DNA of 64,000 bases from assembly GCA_947491755.1 (NCBI GenBank), contig CANLKV010000001.1, positions 310,001-374,000 on the forward strand, given 5' to 3'. The DNA comes from an uncultured Nonlabens sp. GTDB lineage: Bacteria; Bacteroidota; Bacteroidia; Flavobacteriales; Flavobacteriaceae. The position numbers were made by a program, and so were the translations under genes. Below the pieces are notes generated by a model, which saw only the letters and a list, made by a program, of their open reading frames with translations, was not told the DNA's origin and did not search any database. This document shows, in pieces, positions 53,460 to 62,140 of this stretch. How positions within the stretch are numbered: the first letter of the stretch is position 1; each line of letters starts with the position of its first letter.

Positions 53460-53930
53460 CAAGATCAGATATAGGTTTATCTCCGTTTAAAATGTTTTGA
53501 ACATTGTTCCAATTAGGTAGCCATATAATAGGTTAAACTACAGCTGCCGTTCCTGGAGCCAAGTCATTAATCAATTCGGCTAGATTTATTTGAAAATTTA
53601 CCCATGAATTTTTCAGACCCCTCGAATACATTACCAAAATTTCCTCTAAAAGCTAACGGTTCCACTATGCTATTGTCCATTCTGGCTACACCACTTACAA
53701 AAAATCCATAACTACCATCAGGCTGCATTTCAAAACCAAACTGTTGAGTGCCTGCTACGAGATGATCTCCATATTCTGGATCCACCAAAGTAGTGAATAC
53801 CAAGAACTACTATTGAAATTGGTAACCGTTACTGAGCCATCAACTATGGCTAGATCAGCGACAGGATGGCATCCAGCGGGAAAAAACTGTTCCGATAAGC
53901 AACTATCTCACGCCCAATTCCTGGCTTAAT
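53449..53930 (-). pseudogene. Remnant of a polymorphic-toxin-like gene
   Basis: Pieces in more than one frame: VDGSVTVTNFNSSS, then VDPEYGDHLVAGTQQFGFEM... GYGFFVSGVARMDN (53567-53790), then WLPNWNNVQNILNGDKPISD... ending DGCE and TAA. Frames do not join, so it is broken. Similar strings end large secreted Bacteroidota proteins. Confidence 0.55.
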
Positions 53931-53978
53931 TCAAAAAGAAAAAAAATGACTTGATGTATTTACGTTCACAGACACAAT

Positions 53979-54266
53979 TTAGTATTCATACATTCTCCCC
54001 AGCAAAATGCGGAGGACAAACAATATCGACAGAACTAAATTAATAAACCAAATCCACTTAAGAAAAGAGAAATTCCTGTTTGCTAAACAGAACAAAGACG
54101 CCATTATGCAGGATAGAAAGATCAAAACCAGACAAGCAATACCTAGCCAGCCCGCAATAGTTGGTGAATACATCGCCATTTGCAAATAGTTTGGTAAATA
54201 GCAAACGGTAATAAAAGCTATATTTAATAAAAGATAAACTCGTTTGAATATTCTAATTGCAGCCAT
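53979..54266 (-). CDS. Small membrane protein, possible immunity protein (second)
   Basis: 95 aa from ATG 54266 (MAAIRIFKRVYLLLN), four predicted membrane helices. It is preceded by a ~20-codon tail VQNILNGNKPISYLDGCN and stop, the same tail as in front of the 53175 gene. So it was probably an immunity gene whose toxin was deleted. Weakly similar in layout, not in sequence, to the 53175 protein. Confidence 0.5.
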   Translation of the reverse strand: MAAIRIFKRVYLLLNIAFITVCYLPNYLQMAMYSPTIAGWLGIACLVLIFLSCIMASLFCLANRNFSFLKWIWFINLVLSILFVLRILLGRMYEY

Positions 54267-54490
54267 CAAGATAAGAAATTGGTTTGTTCCCATTTAGGAT
54301 GTTTTGACTGTGCAGCACTATTCATACTAATCATTAATTTAAAGATGGCAAAAATTATTTGTAATTTTTCTGTAATACAATGCTCATAAACCTTTTAAAA
54401 AACTTAAGAGTCTATACCTCAAATGACAGAATAACCAGTTATTAATTATCTTTTAAAAGTACGAAAAACGGTCTTCAGAACTCTGTATTC

Positions 54491-54580
54491 ATGATGGAAC
54501 AGGTAACGGCCATCAAACGCGCTGGCGGGAGTTTGATCGCGAGTTATTTTACTAGGGATGTGGTGAAGTTGATTAGTTGA
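54491..54580 (+). pseudogene. hemB 3' end, copy 3
   Basis: MMEQVTAIKRAGGSLIASYF ending TRDVVKLIS and TGA; the last ~30 codons of HemB with a natural end. Confidence 0.85.
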
Positions 54581-54592
54581 GAAACGGGAAAA

Positions 54593-55018
54593 CTATTTTT
54601 TAAAATATCTATTACGTTGTAAACCAATACCATTAAAGTAAACCAGCACCATCTCTTCACTTGTAAGTGTATCAATTTCGAATTCGCTAATATCACTTAG
54701 ATCATTTACATTTTGAAGCCGCAGCGAACTAATTAGTAAAGTGCCTGAGGGTGTAGTACTTGTATCTATATACCAATTAAAATGTGAAGTGGCATCTTCC
54801 GCTGAATATTCAAGCATCGTTCCGTCATTGTTGAAAACATTTCTGTCTGAAAATTCAGATCCTTCAGGAATCCAAGAACCAATAATTAGTTCTTCATATT
54901 GATTAGTCAAAATCTGTTCTTTATCATTTTCAATTGGTTGTAAAATTTGCCCTTCTGCAACGGATAACCGAAATATTGACACTATGAAGATGATTAAAGA
55001 TTTATGATTTATATACAT
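54593..55018 (-). CDS. Secreted small protein, lipocalin-like
   Basis: 141 aa. Signal peptide-like N-terminus (IIFIVSIFRLSVAEGQ) and a beta-rich body with IIGSWIPEGSEFSDRNVFNN and TMLEYSAEDATSHFNWYI, the pattern of Bacteroidota lipocalin-like proteins. Next to toxin-like genes it could be an immunity protein; that is position only. The start ATG overlaps nothing; it ends before the hemB remnant. Confidence 0.6.
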   Translation of the reverse strand: MYINHKSLIIFIVSIFRLSVAEGQILQPIENDKEQILTNQYEELIIGSWIPEGSEFSDRNVFNNDGTMLEYSAEDATSHFNWYIDTSTTPSGTLLISSLRLQNVNDLSDISEFEIDTLTSEEMVLVYFNGIGLQRNRYFKK

Positions 55019-55024
55019 TTTATT

Positions 55025-55380
55025 TCAGTTTTTGCTTTTGTTGTTAAATTTCTTCTGCGGACAATTCCTTTTTTTACCACCATTGACTAAGTTTGTTATT
55101 CTGAGAATGCTTATTTGCGCATCTATTTCTTCATTCGCGAAAACATTATTTTTAAAATACCATAGTGCTGCTATCACCCCAATTTCTACGTTATCGCTAA
55201 CTATATCTGGATTTTCCCGCAGGTTAATGCTATCATCATTAATATCTTTAAAATAAAGCGGTGATTGACGCTCCGACTTATCAGGAAAGTAATCCAGCGG
55301 CACCACACGCTGGGCACAGTCCAGGCTAGTTAGTAATTAAGCGATGGCTGGTAATGTTTTTGTAGTGTGATTAAAACACA
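55025..55380 (-). pseudogene. Truncated duplicate of the 55417-56022 gene
   Basis: VPLDYFPDKSERQSPLYFKD matches the start of the neighbour after its signal peptide. The promoter/signal region is repeated but broken (TAA in the signal part, TTAGTAATTAAGC). The rest of the frame is unrelated (INLRENPDIVSDNVEIG), so it is a chimeric remnant. Confidence 0.6.
55240..55375. repeat. ~130-bp direct repeat, copy 1
   Basis: Matches 55895-56025 with about 10 differences; covers signal peptide and first ~25 mature codons. Confidence 0.8.
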
Positions 55381-55416
55381 GACTTTGCTGTTTACAAAGG
55401 TTATTTGTACTATAAG

Positions 55417-56022
55417 TTAATCGATTTTTGTTAAAATCATCTCCTTAGGAATACGCAATCGCTGGGAGGCCTCTGGATCTCTCGTGAGCATATTAAAATC
55501 TGTGATCATCGTGGTGATTTTAATTCGCATTCTAGCAGTAGGTGGCCCAGTAAGGGATAGCAGCTCGTCAGGCAGGCGGGTCACCGTCGAGGTATAAGAT
55601 GTCCACTTGCTGTTGACCGGATCTTCTAATCGATAACGCACCGGTTTGTTTTTTCTAAAAGTTAAACTTTCAAAATGGTAAATATCACTTTGCGATCCTT
55701 GAGTTTCTGTCCTACCCAGGGTATTGATGATCTCTACCCAATCTTTTATATACTGGTAATTTCCCATTAATTTATCGTACGTCCAGTTGCCGCCTAAATT
55801 AACAGCCTGTACCCGCTCTAGCACCAGCACAAACTTATCGCCCCCTTGCTCATACAGCCAGGTGCCCTCATACTCCAGCATATCATCATTAATATCTTTA
55901 AAATAAAGCTGTGATTGACGCTCCGACTCATCAGGAAAGTAATCCAGCGGCACCACACGCTGGGCACAGGCCAGGCTAGTTAGTAATAAAACGATGGCTG
56001 GTAGTGTTTTTTGTAGCGTCAT
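55417..56022 (-). CDS. DUF6705-like secreted protein
   Basis: ~201 aa from ATG 56022 (MTLQKTLPAIVLLLTSLACA; an upstream ATG at 56040 adds six residues). Signal peptide with a Cys, then LYFKDINDDMLEYEGTWLYE and VLERVQAVNLGG, the pattern I recall for DUF6705 (Bacteroidota, unknown function, near toxin-like genes). The start is 2 bp behind the natural end of the neighbour's frame (TAA 56025), so it was probably translated right after it. Confidence 0.65.
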   Translation of the reverse strand: MTLQKTLPAIVLLLTSLACAQRVVPLDYFPDESERQSQLYFKDINDDMLEYEGTWLYEQGGDKFVLVLERVQAVNLGGNWTYDKLMGNYQYIKDWVEIINTLGRTETQGSQSDIYHFESLTFRKNKPVRYRLEDPVNSKWTSYTSTVTRLPDELLSLTGPPTARMRIKITTMITDFNMLTRDPEASQRLRIPKEMILTKID

Positions 56023-56025
56023 AAT
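55895..56025. repeat. ~130-bp direct repeat, copy 2
   Basis: 5' part of the DUF6705-like gene; partner at 55240. Confidence 0.8.
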
Positions 56026-56162
56026 TATAGTTTTTCCCATTGTTGATTGTTATTAAGTTGATATAAAGAAATAGCATTACCCGCATAGGATTGCAATACA
56101 CTAGTAAGACTGCTGCGATCGTAATAAGCTTTATCCATTGCTTCTTCAAAATCCCTTTTCTT

Positions 56163-57284
56163 TCATTCTTGTTCTATTGTACTAGCGCTGTTGACATTGT
56201 CAAACTGGTTGACTAATGCTGTATAGTCATTTACCGCCATCGCATAAGTTCCATATTTTGTAACTAATAGACTGTAACAATCGTTTTCATTATTACCAGT
56301 TACATTTCTAACAATAGCCATATTGTAAAAAAAGAATAAATCCCGAAAAGAAAACATAGAGATCAATCCTTGATAATGATTGTGCATTATTATAACAGTT
56401 GACCCATCGGTTTTAAGATCAATGTCGCCAGGATTAGGAATACCTTCGCTGCCTACATACACACGTGGATTTAAATTGTTGCTATTTTCATTGAAATCAT
56501 AGACGTATGCCTTCTCATATTTTACATTTCTTGCTAGTGTCTTTAACTCCCTTAATTGCCCTGATAACTTGTCTTTTATAAAATTCAGTTGTTCCAGTAT
56601 AGGATCATCAAAATCCGGAACATCATCACCTGGATCATAACAACCACCTAATCCATCGACAATTTCAACATCAGATGCCGGGCATGGATCAGGTATGGGT
56701 GATGTATTGTCACCAGGTGTTATGGGACTGCCATCTGGATCAGTTCTAAAACCTCCTCCATCTGCATAATCTCCACCGCCGCCACCGCCAGATCCTGGGC
56801 CATCAGTTGCTAAATATGTAGGTTCTCGACAAATTCTTTTTGAGATACTATACATCAATTCTCGATTTTTACAATTTGCCCCTGCCACATGAGTAGATCC
56901 TATACCACCAAAATCATCATTTCTGCAGAAATTGATAGTGACTGTCTGGCAAATAGCAGACTTTTGAAACAAGTCAAAACTAGAGCTTAAAGAAATTGCG
57001 GACACCGTACCTTCAAATGCAGCTTCTTTATCTTGAATATAACGGTCAAAATAAGATGAAGTACCTTCATATTTTAAAATAAATGAGTTTTTAAGCTCAT
57101 GATTTACATATGTCAATATCAAATTTGAGAATTGACGACTATTTGCCTTTTGTTGCTTGACTGGTATCGTATAAGTAGTTGTACTATCAACTTTGGCAAC
57201 TTTTATTTCATAATTCTCAAAAAGTTCAAAGTATCTACTACTTAATATTTGACCACTTTTGGAAATATGTTTTTCGGTAATCAC
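56163..57284 (-). CDS. Polymorphic-toxin-like lipoprotein, second paralogue; frame broken at both ends
   Basis: 373 aa from GTG, a start of last resort. The frame is open further upstream and holds a good lipoprotein signal RILFVTILIAGC. An ATG at 57482-57484 precedes four 7-bp units and is out of frame; two or five units would restore it. Central Cys-rich and Gly-rich parts (TDGPGSGGGGGGDYADGG, GFRTDPDGSPITPG) are shared with the 51065 protein. The C-terminal domain is different: VIIMHNHYQGLISMFSFRDL resembles a JAB-like/DUF4329 HNH-x-S-D metal site. A TGA at 56163-56165 stops the frame; ~45 further in-frame codons lead to TAA at 56025, so it may be truncated. Confidence 0.6.
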   Translation of the reverse strand: MITEKHISKSGQILSSRYFELFENYEIKVAKVDSTTTYTIPVKQQKANSRQFSNLILTYVNHELKNSFILKYEGTSSYFDRYIQDKEAAFEGTVSAISLSSSFDLFQKSAICQTVTINFCRNDDFGGIGSTHVAGANCKNRELMYSISKRICREPTYLATDGPGSGGGGGGDYADGGGFRTDPDGSPITPGDNTSPIPDPCPASDVEIVDGLGGCYDPGDDVPDFDDPILEQLNFIKDKLSGQLRELKTLARNVKYEKAYVYDFNENSNNLNPRVYVGSEGIPNPGDIDLKTDGSTVIIMHNHYQGLISMFSFRDLFFFYNMAIVRNVTGNNENDCYSLLVTKYGTYAMAVNDYTALVNQFDNVNSASTIEQE

Positions 57285-57446
57285 AGCGAGATTCTTTTCT
57301 AACTCCGGTAAATCTCTAATGGATAATGTTTTGAAATGGTGTGTTGAATGATCTAATACTTCAGTTGAATCGGCAAAATCATCAGATTCACAACCTGCAA
57401 TAAGAATCGTAACAAATAATATCCTGAAAAAAATATTACTTAAATT

Positions 57447-57474
57447 CTGGGTGCTGGGTGCTGGGTGCTGGGTG
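57447..57474. repeat. Four tandem 7-bp units (CTGGGTG) after a start codon
   Basis: On the minus strand ATG TTT ACA (57482-57484 onward) is followed by units GCACCCA x4. With four units the ATG frame ends at TAA (57440-57442). Confidence 0.9.
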
Positions 57475-57612
57475 CTGTAAACATAAGATCAGATTAGTTG
57501 GTTACTTCAAAGTTACACTTTTTTGAGACTTCTAATATTCTTAAATTCATTTCCCAAAACCTTAACGACACACACGAGCAACTTTCTTATTTTTACTTAA
57601 AATTAAACATCC

Positions 57613-58710
57613 ATGGGATTATTAATCCTTTATGCGGTAGTATCCATATTCTTCTCGTTTGTATGCTCCATTCTAGAGGCGGTACTCCTTTCTATTACTC
57701 CTACATTTTTAAAAGTAAAAACTCAAGAAGGTGCCACTTATACTGCAGCACTTACTGATTTGAAAAATGATGTTGATAAACCGCTTATCGCTATTTTAAC
57801 CCTTAATACACTGGCACACACGGTGGGAGCCATTCTTGTGGGAGTACAGGCAGAAAGTATGGTAGTGGACGGCTACCAGGCGGCCGTTCTAGGAATACCA
57901 CTGGTAGGCGTGGTATCTGGTATTATGACCATACTCATCCTGGTAGTAAGCGAGATCATTCCTAAAACTATAGGAGCCACCTACTGGCAAAGCCTAGCCG
58001 GGATTTCAACTCATATTTTGGTTGGTATGGTGGCCGTTCTTAAATACACCGGGATATTATGGATTTTACAGCTCACTACAAAAGCCATAGGTAAAAGCGC
58101 CCACATGAATACCATGACGCGAGAAGAATTTATGGCGATGACTGAGACAGCCGAGCAGGAAGGTGTTTTTCACCCATCAGAAGGGCAGTTCATTAAAAGC
58201 TTAATGAACTTTAATAAAATTAAGGTAAAGGACATTATGACGCCCAGATCTGTCATGATGATGGCACCACAATCCATGCTGATTAAAGATTTTTTTAAAG
58301 CCGATAAGGAATTGAGATTCTCTCGCATTCCTATCTATGATAAAAACCGAGATGACATCACTGGATATGTGCTAAAAGACGCGATACTGGCAGACATTAT
58401 TCATGATAAACCAGCAGAGACGCTAGGTGATCTTAAACGTGAAATAGCGCACGTATCGCATGATATGCCCATCACACAGTTATTTGATCAAATGATTGCC
58501 AGTAAAGAGCATATTGCCCTGGTACTTGATGATTATGGCAGTACTCAAGGGCTGGCCACCATGGAAGATGTGATAGAAACCATGCTAGGTCTAGAAATCA
58601 TGGACGAGAGTGATAATGTAGAAGACATGCAAATGCTCGCCCGCAAAAACTGGAAAAAACGCAGCAAGCAGCTGGGGTTAAAAGACCTGGACCAAGATGC
58701 TGTTGACTAG
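57613..58710 (+). CDS. CNNM/CBS domain transporter (CorC/HlyC-like, hemolysin family)
   Basis: 365 aa. The N-terminal CNNM (DUF21) membrane domain has four helices (MGLLILYAVVSIFFSF..., LGIPLVGVVSGIMTILILVV with the conserved EIIPKTIGA). A CBS pair follows (KVKDIMTPRSVMMMAPQS; IALVLDDYGSTQGLATMEDV). The C-terminal HlyC/CorC transporter domain is missing or minimal. Probably Mg/Co or Na efflux in the inner membrane. Its first 37 codons are copied at 52914. Confidence 0.92.
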   Translation: MGLLILYAVVSIFFSFVCSILEAVLLSITPTFLKVKTQEGATYTAALTDLKNDVDKPLIAILTLNTLAHTVGAILVGVQAESMVVDGYQAAVLGIPLVGVVSGIMTILILVVSEIIPKTIGATYWQSLAGISTHILVGMVAVLKYTGILWILQLTTKAIGKSAHMNTMTREEFMAMTETAEQEGVFHPSEGQFIKSLMNFNKIKVKDIMTPRSVMMMAPQSMLIKDFFKADKELRFSRIPIYDKNRDDITGYVLKDAILADIIHDKPAETLGDLKREIAHVSHDMPITQLFDQMIASKEHIALVLDDYGSTQGLATMEDVIETMLGLEIMDESDNVEDMQMLARKNWKKRSKQLGLKDLDQDAVD

Positions 58711-58748
58711 TACCACAGCCTCTAGAGTGTCAGGGTGATGTAGAACAG

Positions 58749-58766
58749 TTCGCTTTCGCGAAAGCG
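58749..58766. repeat. Palindromic repeat (copy 7, intergenic)
   Basis: TTCGCTTTCGCGAAAGCG behind the CNNM gene. Confidence 0.9.
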
Positions 58767-58881
58767 TAATTCCAATCGCTATCTCCATCCATACAAAATT
58801 TATTTTACCCTGTAGAGACCAGCAAATTGGGGTATTTGACACCCAGATCAATGCTATTTAAATGAACAACGCAAGCAGACG

Positions 58882-59238
58882 TTAGTCGATCACGCCAGCT
58901 TCCATCATATAATTAACGATCGCCTCTTTCATGAGTAAAGATTGCTCTCCCGCCTTGAGGGACGGTAGATTTTGTACCACAATATAATGTGGCCACTTAT
59001 CTTCATCAAAATGAGAAAATTGATAATACCCGTAAGGCTCGAGAACCCGGCATATAGCAATGTGCATTAACTGATACTTTTCATCTTTCTGAAACTTGCG
59101 ATGCAGCTGTCCTAGTTCTTGAACCCCTATAAGAAACAATATGGCGTCCAGATCCATGGCCTCGCCATCGCTAAATCGTTTTTGAAAAAATGCCTGGGTA
59201 CGCTCCCAGCGTTCTTTAAGTTGCTCATCTCTTGCCAT
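58882..59238 (-). CDS. Conserved Bacteroidota protein of unknown function
   Basis: 118 aa, soluble, helical with conserved-looking FLIGVQELGQLHRKF and LPSLKAGEQSLLMKEAIV. No domain recognised. Encoded alone between the CNNM gene and the divergent TetR gene. The ATG at 59238 gives a family-like start MARDEQLKERW. Confidence 0.65.
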   Translation of the reverse strand: MARDEQLKERWERTQAFFQKRFSDGEAMDLDAILFLIGVQELGQLHRKFQKDEKYQLMHIAICRVLEPYGYYQFSHFDEDKWPHYIVVQNLPSLKAGEQSLLMKEAIVNYMMEAGVID

Positions 59239-59376
59239 GCTGCAAAGGTACGTCTAGACATTCTTTTTTGCACCCAAAGAATGAATGAGACCATTAAACT
59301 AGGTTCGCTCCGTGAGGGCAGCACGACAAAGAAATAATTGCGCATGATATAAAAATGTTAAAGACGAGAAATCGTG

Positions 59377-59398
59377 TATTGAAACGATCATTTCAATA
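59377..59398. promoter_or_regulatory. TetR operator, upstream of the regulator gene
   Basis: TATTGAAA-CGATCA-TTTCAATA, a 22-bp interrupted palindrome ending 12 bp before the regulator start. It shares GRAACGATNRTTYC with the site at 60001. Confidence 0.65.
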
Positions 59399-59410
59399 TA
59401 CATTTGTATC

Positions 59411-59983
59411 ATGCCTAGAGTAGAAAGCTTTAATAGAGATACGGTACTGGATGGTGCCATGCAGGTATTCTGGAAGCATGGATTCAATGGTACCAGTATG
59501 CAACAATTGGTAGAGGCCACGGGATTGAACAGGTCCAGTTTGTACAACAGCTTTGGCGACAAGATGGCTTTATATCAGGCAGCCTTAAAACAATATGCAG
59601 GCATCACCCAGCATCAACTGCAACAGGCTATACAGCAAGCAAAAAATCCACTGGAAGCTTTAAGAAATATTTTCTTGACTTTCTTACCAGAAATAGTCCG
59701 AGAGAATAAAGGCTGCATGGGAATGAGCTGTAAAAATGAGATGGCTGGAGAACTATCCATCAAACGATTTTTAGAACATAATCAATCGCAGACCCTGCAA
59801 TTATTTGAAAAATTGATTCAATCAGGGCAAGATCAACAAGTCATTAATAAAGAGCAATCAGCACAAAATTATGCATGGCACGTATACAACAGTTTTCAAG
59901 GGTATCGCATGACGGGCATTCTGGTAAAAGATGAAAACATATTAAGAGGCATTATCGATAATAGCCTAAAGAATTTAGAGTAA
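59411..59983 (+). CDS. TetR/AcrR family transcriptional regulator
   Basis: 190 aa. N-terminal HTH with FNRDTVLDGAMQVFWKHGFN and NRSSLYNSFGDKMALYQA, then a ligand-binding helical domain with RENKGCMGMSCKNEMAG, a cysteine pair that could respond to electrophiles or thiol stress (YxaF/NemR-like, inferred). Represses itself and the SDR gene 54 bp downstream through the two operators. Confidence 0.9.
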   Translation: MPRVESFNRDTVLDGAMQVFWKHGFNGTSMQQLVEATGLNRSSLYNSFGDKMALYQAALKQYAGITQHQLQQAIQQAKNPLEALRNIFLTFLPEIVRENKGCMGMSCKNEMAGELSIKRFLEHNQSQTLQLFEKLIQSGQDQQVINKEQSAQNYAWHVYNSFQGYRMTGILVKDENILRGIIDNSLKNLE

Positions 59984-60000
59984 ATTTTTTTTAACCCAAT

Positions 60001-60018
60001 CTGGAACGATTGTTCCAG
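60001..60018. promoter_or_regulatory. TetR operator, upstream of the SDR gene
   Basis: CTGGAACGATTGTTCCAG, perfect interrupted palindrome sharing the core with 59377. Confidence 0.65.
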
Positions 60019-60036
60019 TATTAAATTTAGTTAGTT

Positions 60037-60786
60037 ATGAGTAATTTCAAGAGTAAGACAGTAGTCATCACTGGAGGTACCAGTGGTATAGGAAAAGCGA
60101 CCGCCAAAGCCTTTTTAGACGAAGGAGCACACGTGATCATTACCAGTCGCAAACAAGCAAATATTGATCAAACCATTGCAGAATTAGGCGGAAACATTAA
60201 AGGATTTGTTAGCGATGCAGGTAACTGGGAAGATTTACAATCCTTCGGCACCCAATTAGGTAAATACACAGACCACGTGGATGTACTTTTTGTTAATGCC
60301 GGTTTTGGTAAGTTCACCTCACTAGTCGATGCAGACGAACACGTATTTGACAGTCAATTCAATGCGCTGGTAAAAGGAGGCTACTTTACTACGCAAAAGA
60401 CACTGCCCTTTTTAAAGAAAGGCAGCTCGATTATATTTAATACAAGCGTTGTTACAGACATTGCAATGTCTGGAGCAAGTATCTATGGCGCTGCAAAAAG
60501 TGCCGTAAAATACTTTACCAGCAGCTTTGCCAACGAATTTAAGGAGCAACAAATACGTGTTAATGCAGTAAGCCCTGGACCTATAGGAACCAACTTCTTT
60601 AACGAGGCAGGAGTGCCAGAGGAGCAGCAACAACAAATGGCCCAAGGTATTCTTTCTCAGGTACCCATGAATCGTTTTGGAGAGGCTTCAGAAATTGCAA
60701 ACACGGTACTGTTCCTAGCAAGTGATAAGGCTAGTTTTATCACGGGTCACGAGATACAGGTAGACGGCGGTATGGCTCAAATCTAA
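60037..60786 (+). CDS. SDR family oxidoreductase
   Basis: 249 aa. Nucleotide-binding TGGTSGIGKAT, NAGFGKF, catalytic Ser in IIFNTSVVTD and YGAAKSA (about 150). The C-terminal end GHEIQVDGGMAQI is typical of classical SDRs. Regulated by the adjacent TetR protein, so perhaps a detoxifying reductase. Followed by a strong terminator. Confidence 0.9.
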   Translation: MSNFKSKTVVITGGTSGIGKATAKAFLDEGAHVIITSRKQANIDQTIAELGGNIKGFVSDAGNWEDLQSFGTQLGKYTDHVDVLFVNAGFGKFTSLVDADEHVFDSQFNALVKGGYFTTQKTLPFLKKGSSIIFNTSVVTDIAMSGASIYGAAKSAVKYFTSSFANEFKEQQIRVNAVSPGPIGTNFFNEAGVPEEQQQQMAQGILSQVPMNRFGEASEIANTVLFLASDKASFITGHEIQVDGGMAQI

Positions 60787-60798
60787 TTTTCTAACAAC

Positions 60799-60830
60799 AA
60801 AAATCCCCACGATAGCTCATGGGGATTTTT
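60799..60830. terminator. Bidirectional rho-independent terminator
   Basis: AAAAATCCCC, 12-nt loop, GGGGATTTTT, serving the SDR gene and the convergent peptidase. Confidence 0.9.
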
Positions 60831-60847
60831 ACTGTTTTAAGCTCCTA

Positions 60848-62140
60848 TTAAGTGTTCATCAACTCCTCTATCTCTTCCACCTCTATAGGAATATCTGCCA
60901 TTAGATTTATGGGCGATCCATTTTCTTGAACCACCACATCATCTTCCAGCCTGATGCCGAATCCTTCCTCTGGAATATAAATCCCTGGTTCTACGGTAAA
61001 GACGTTTCCAGCTTGCATAGGCTCCCACAACAATCCATAATCATGTGTATCTAGACCTATATGGTGCGACGTCCCATGCATGAAGTATTTTTTATAAGCG
61101 GGCCAGTCCTTGCTCTCATTTTGAACATCGACCTTATCTAGTAAGCCTAGAGCAAGCAGTTCTGCTGTCATCAAATTCCCAACTTCTACATGGTACTCTT
61201 TCCACAAGGTACCCGGTGTCAGTAATTCGGTTGCCGTCTTTTTCACATTATTAACTGCATTGTACACCTGCTTTTGACGGTCGGTAAACCTACCGTTAAC
61301 GGGTATGGTCCGTGACATATCAGCATTATAATTAGCATAAGTAGCCCCCACATCCATCAATATCAGATCGCCATCACGACATTCTTGATTGTTTTCAATA
61401 TAATGCAGCACATTAGCATTATTACCACTAGCTATGATAGGCGTATAAGCAAATCCATCGCTGCGGTTGGAGATAAATTCGTGCAAATATTCTGCTTCGA
61501 TCTCATACTCAGTCACCCCAGGTCGTACAAAATTAAGCACCCTACGGAATCCCTGATTGGTGATATCACAAGCGCGCTGCATGAGCTGTATTTCTAATGG
61601 GCTTTTTACAGCTCTTAATCGCTGCATGATGGGAGCGCTCTTTGCATAGGTATGCGCTGGGTATTGTGCTTTTGTTTTTTTAATAAAACGGTCCTCACGG
61701 GTCTCCATCTCGACCGCCTGGCGGTAATGCTCATTTGTGTTGAAATAAATGACCTCTGCCTGGGTCATCATTTCAAAAAATTTCTTATCAAAATCCTTAA
61801 GCCAGTAAACTGTCTCTATACCCGTAACTTCTGTTGCTTTTTCTTTAGTCAGCTTCTCTCCTTCCCATACGGCGATATGCTCATTAGTTTCTGTAACAAA
61901 CAACACCTCTCTATGTTGTGGGTCTGGACATTCAGGAAAAAGTACCAGTATGGTATCCTCCTGGTCAGCGCCAGATAAATAGAACAAATCTTTGTGTTGT
62001 TTAAAAGGCATGGTACTATCGGCACCCGTTTTAAAAACATCATTAGAATTGAAAACAGCAAGGCTTGCCGGTTTCATGTGTTGCATAAAACGCTTTCGGT
62101 TGTTTTTAAAAAGGCTGGAATCTATGGGATCGTATTTCAT
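60848..62140 (-). CDS. Aminopeptidase P family protein (Xaa-Pro aminopeptidase)
   Basis: 430 aa, M24 metallopeptidase with an AMP_N domain (residues 1-150). The pita-bread fold has metal ligands in LMDVGATYANYNADMSR (two Asp), HGTSHHIGLDTHD (His), VEPGIYIP and GIRLEDDV (two Glu). Releases N-terminal residues before proline, in the cytoplasm. Length and ligands are normal. Confidence 0.93.
   Translation of the reverse strand: MKYDPIDSSLFKNNRKRFMQHMKPASLAVFNSNDVFKTGADSTMPFKQHKDLFYLSGADQEDTILVLFPECPDPQHREVLFVTETNEHIAVWEGEKLTKEKATEVTGIETVYWLKDFDKKFFEMMTQAEVIYFNTNEHYRQAVEMETREDRFIKKTKAQYPAHTYAKSAPIMQRLRAVKSPLEIQLMQRACDITNQGFRRVLNFVRPGVTEYEIEAEYLHEFISNRSDGFAYTPIIASGNNANVLHYIENNQECRDGDLILMDVGATYANYNADMSRTIPVNGRFTDRQKQVYNAVNNVKKTATELLTPGTLWKEYHVEVGNLMTAELLALGLLDKVDVQNESKDWPAYKKYFMHGTSHHIGLDTHDYGLLWEPMQAGNVFTVEPGIYIPEEGFGIRLEDDVVVQENGSPINLMADIPIEVEEIEELMNT

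Noticed and set aside
53744..53929. Plus-strand frame over the toxin remnant
   Set aside because: The opposite strand gives recognisable secreted-protein strings; this one does not.
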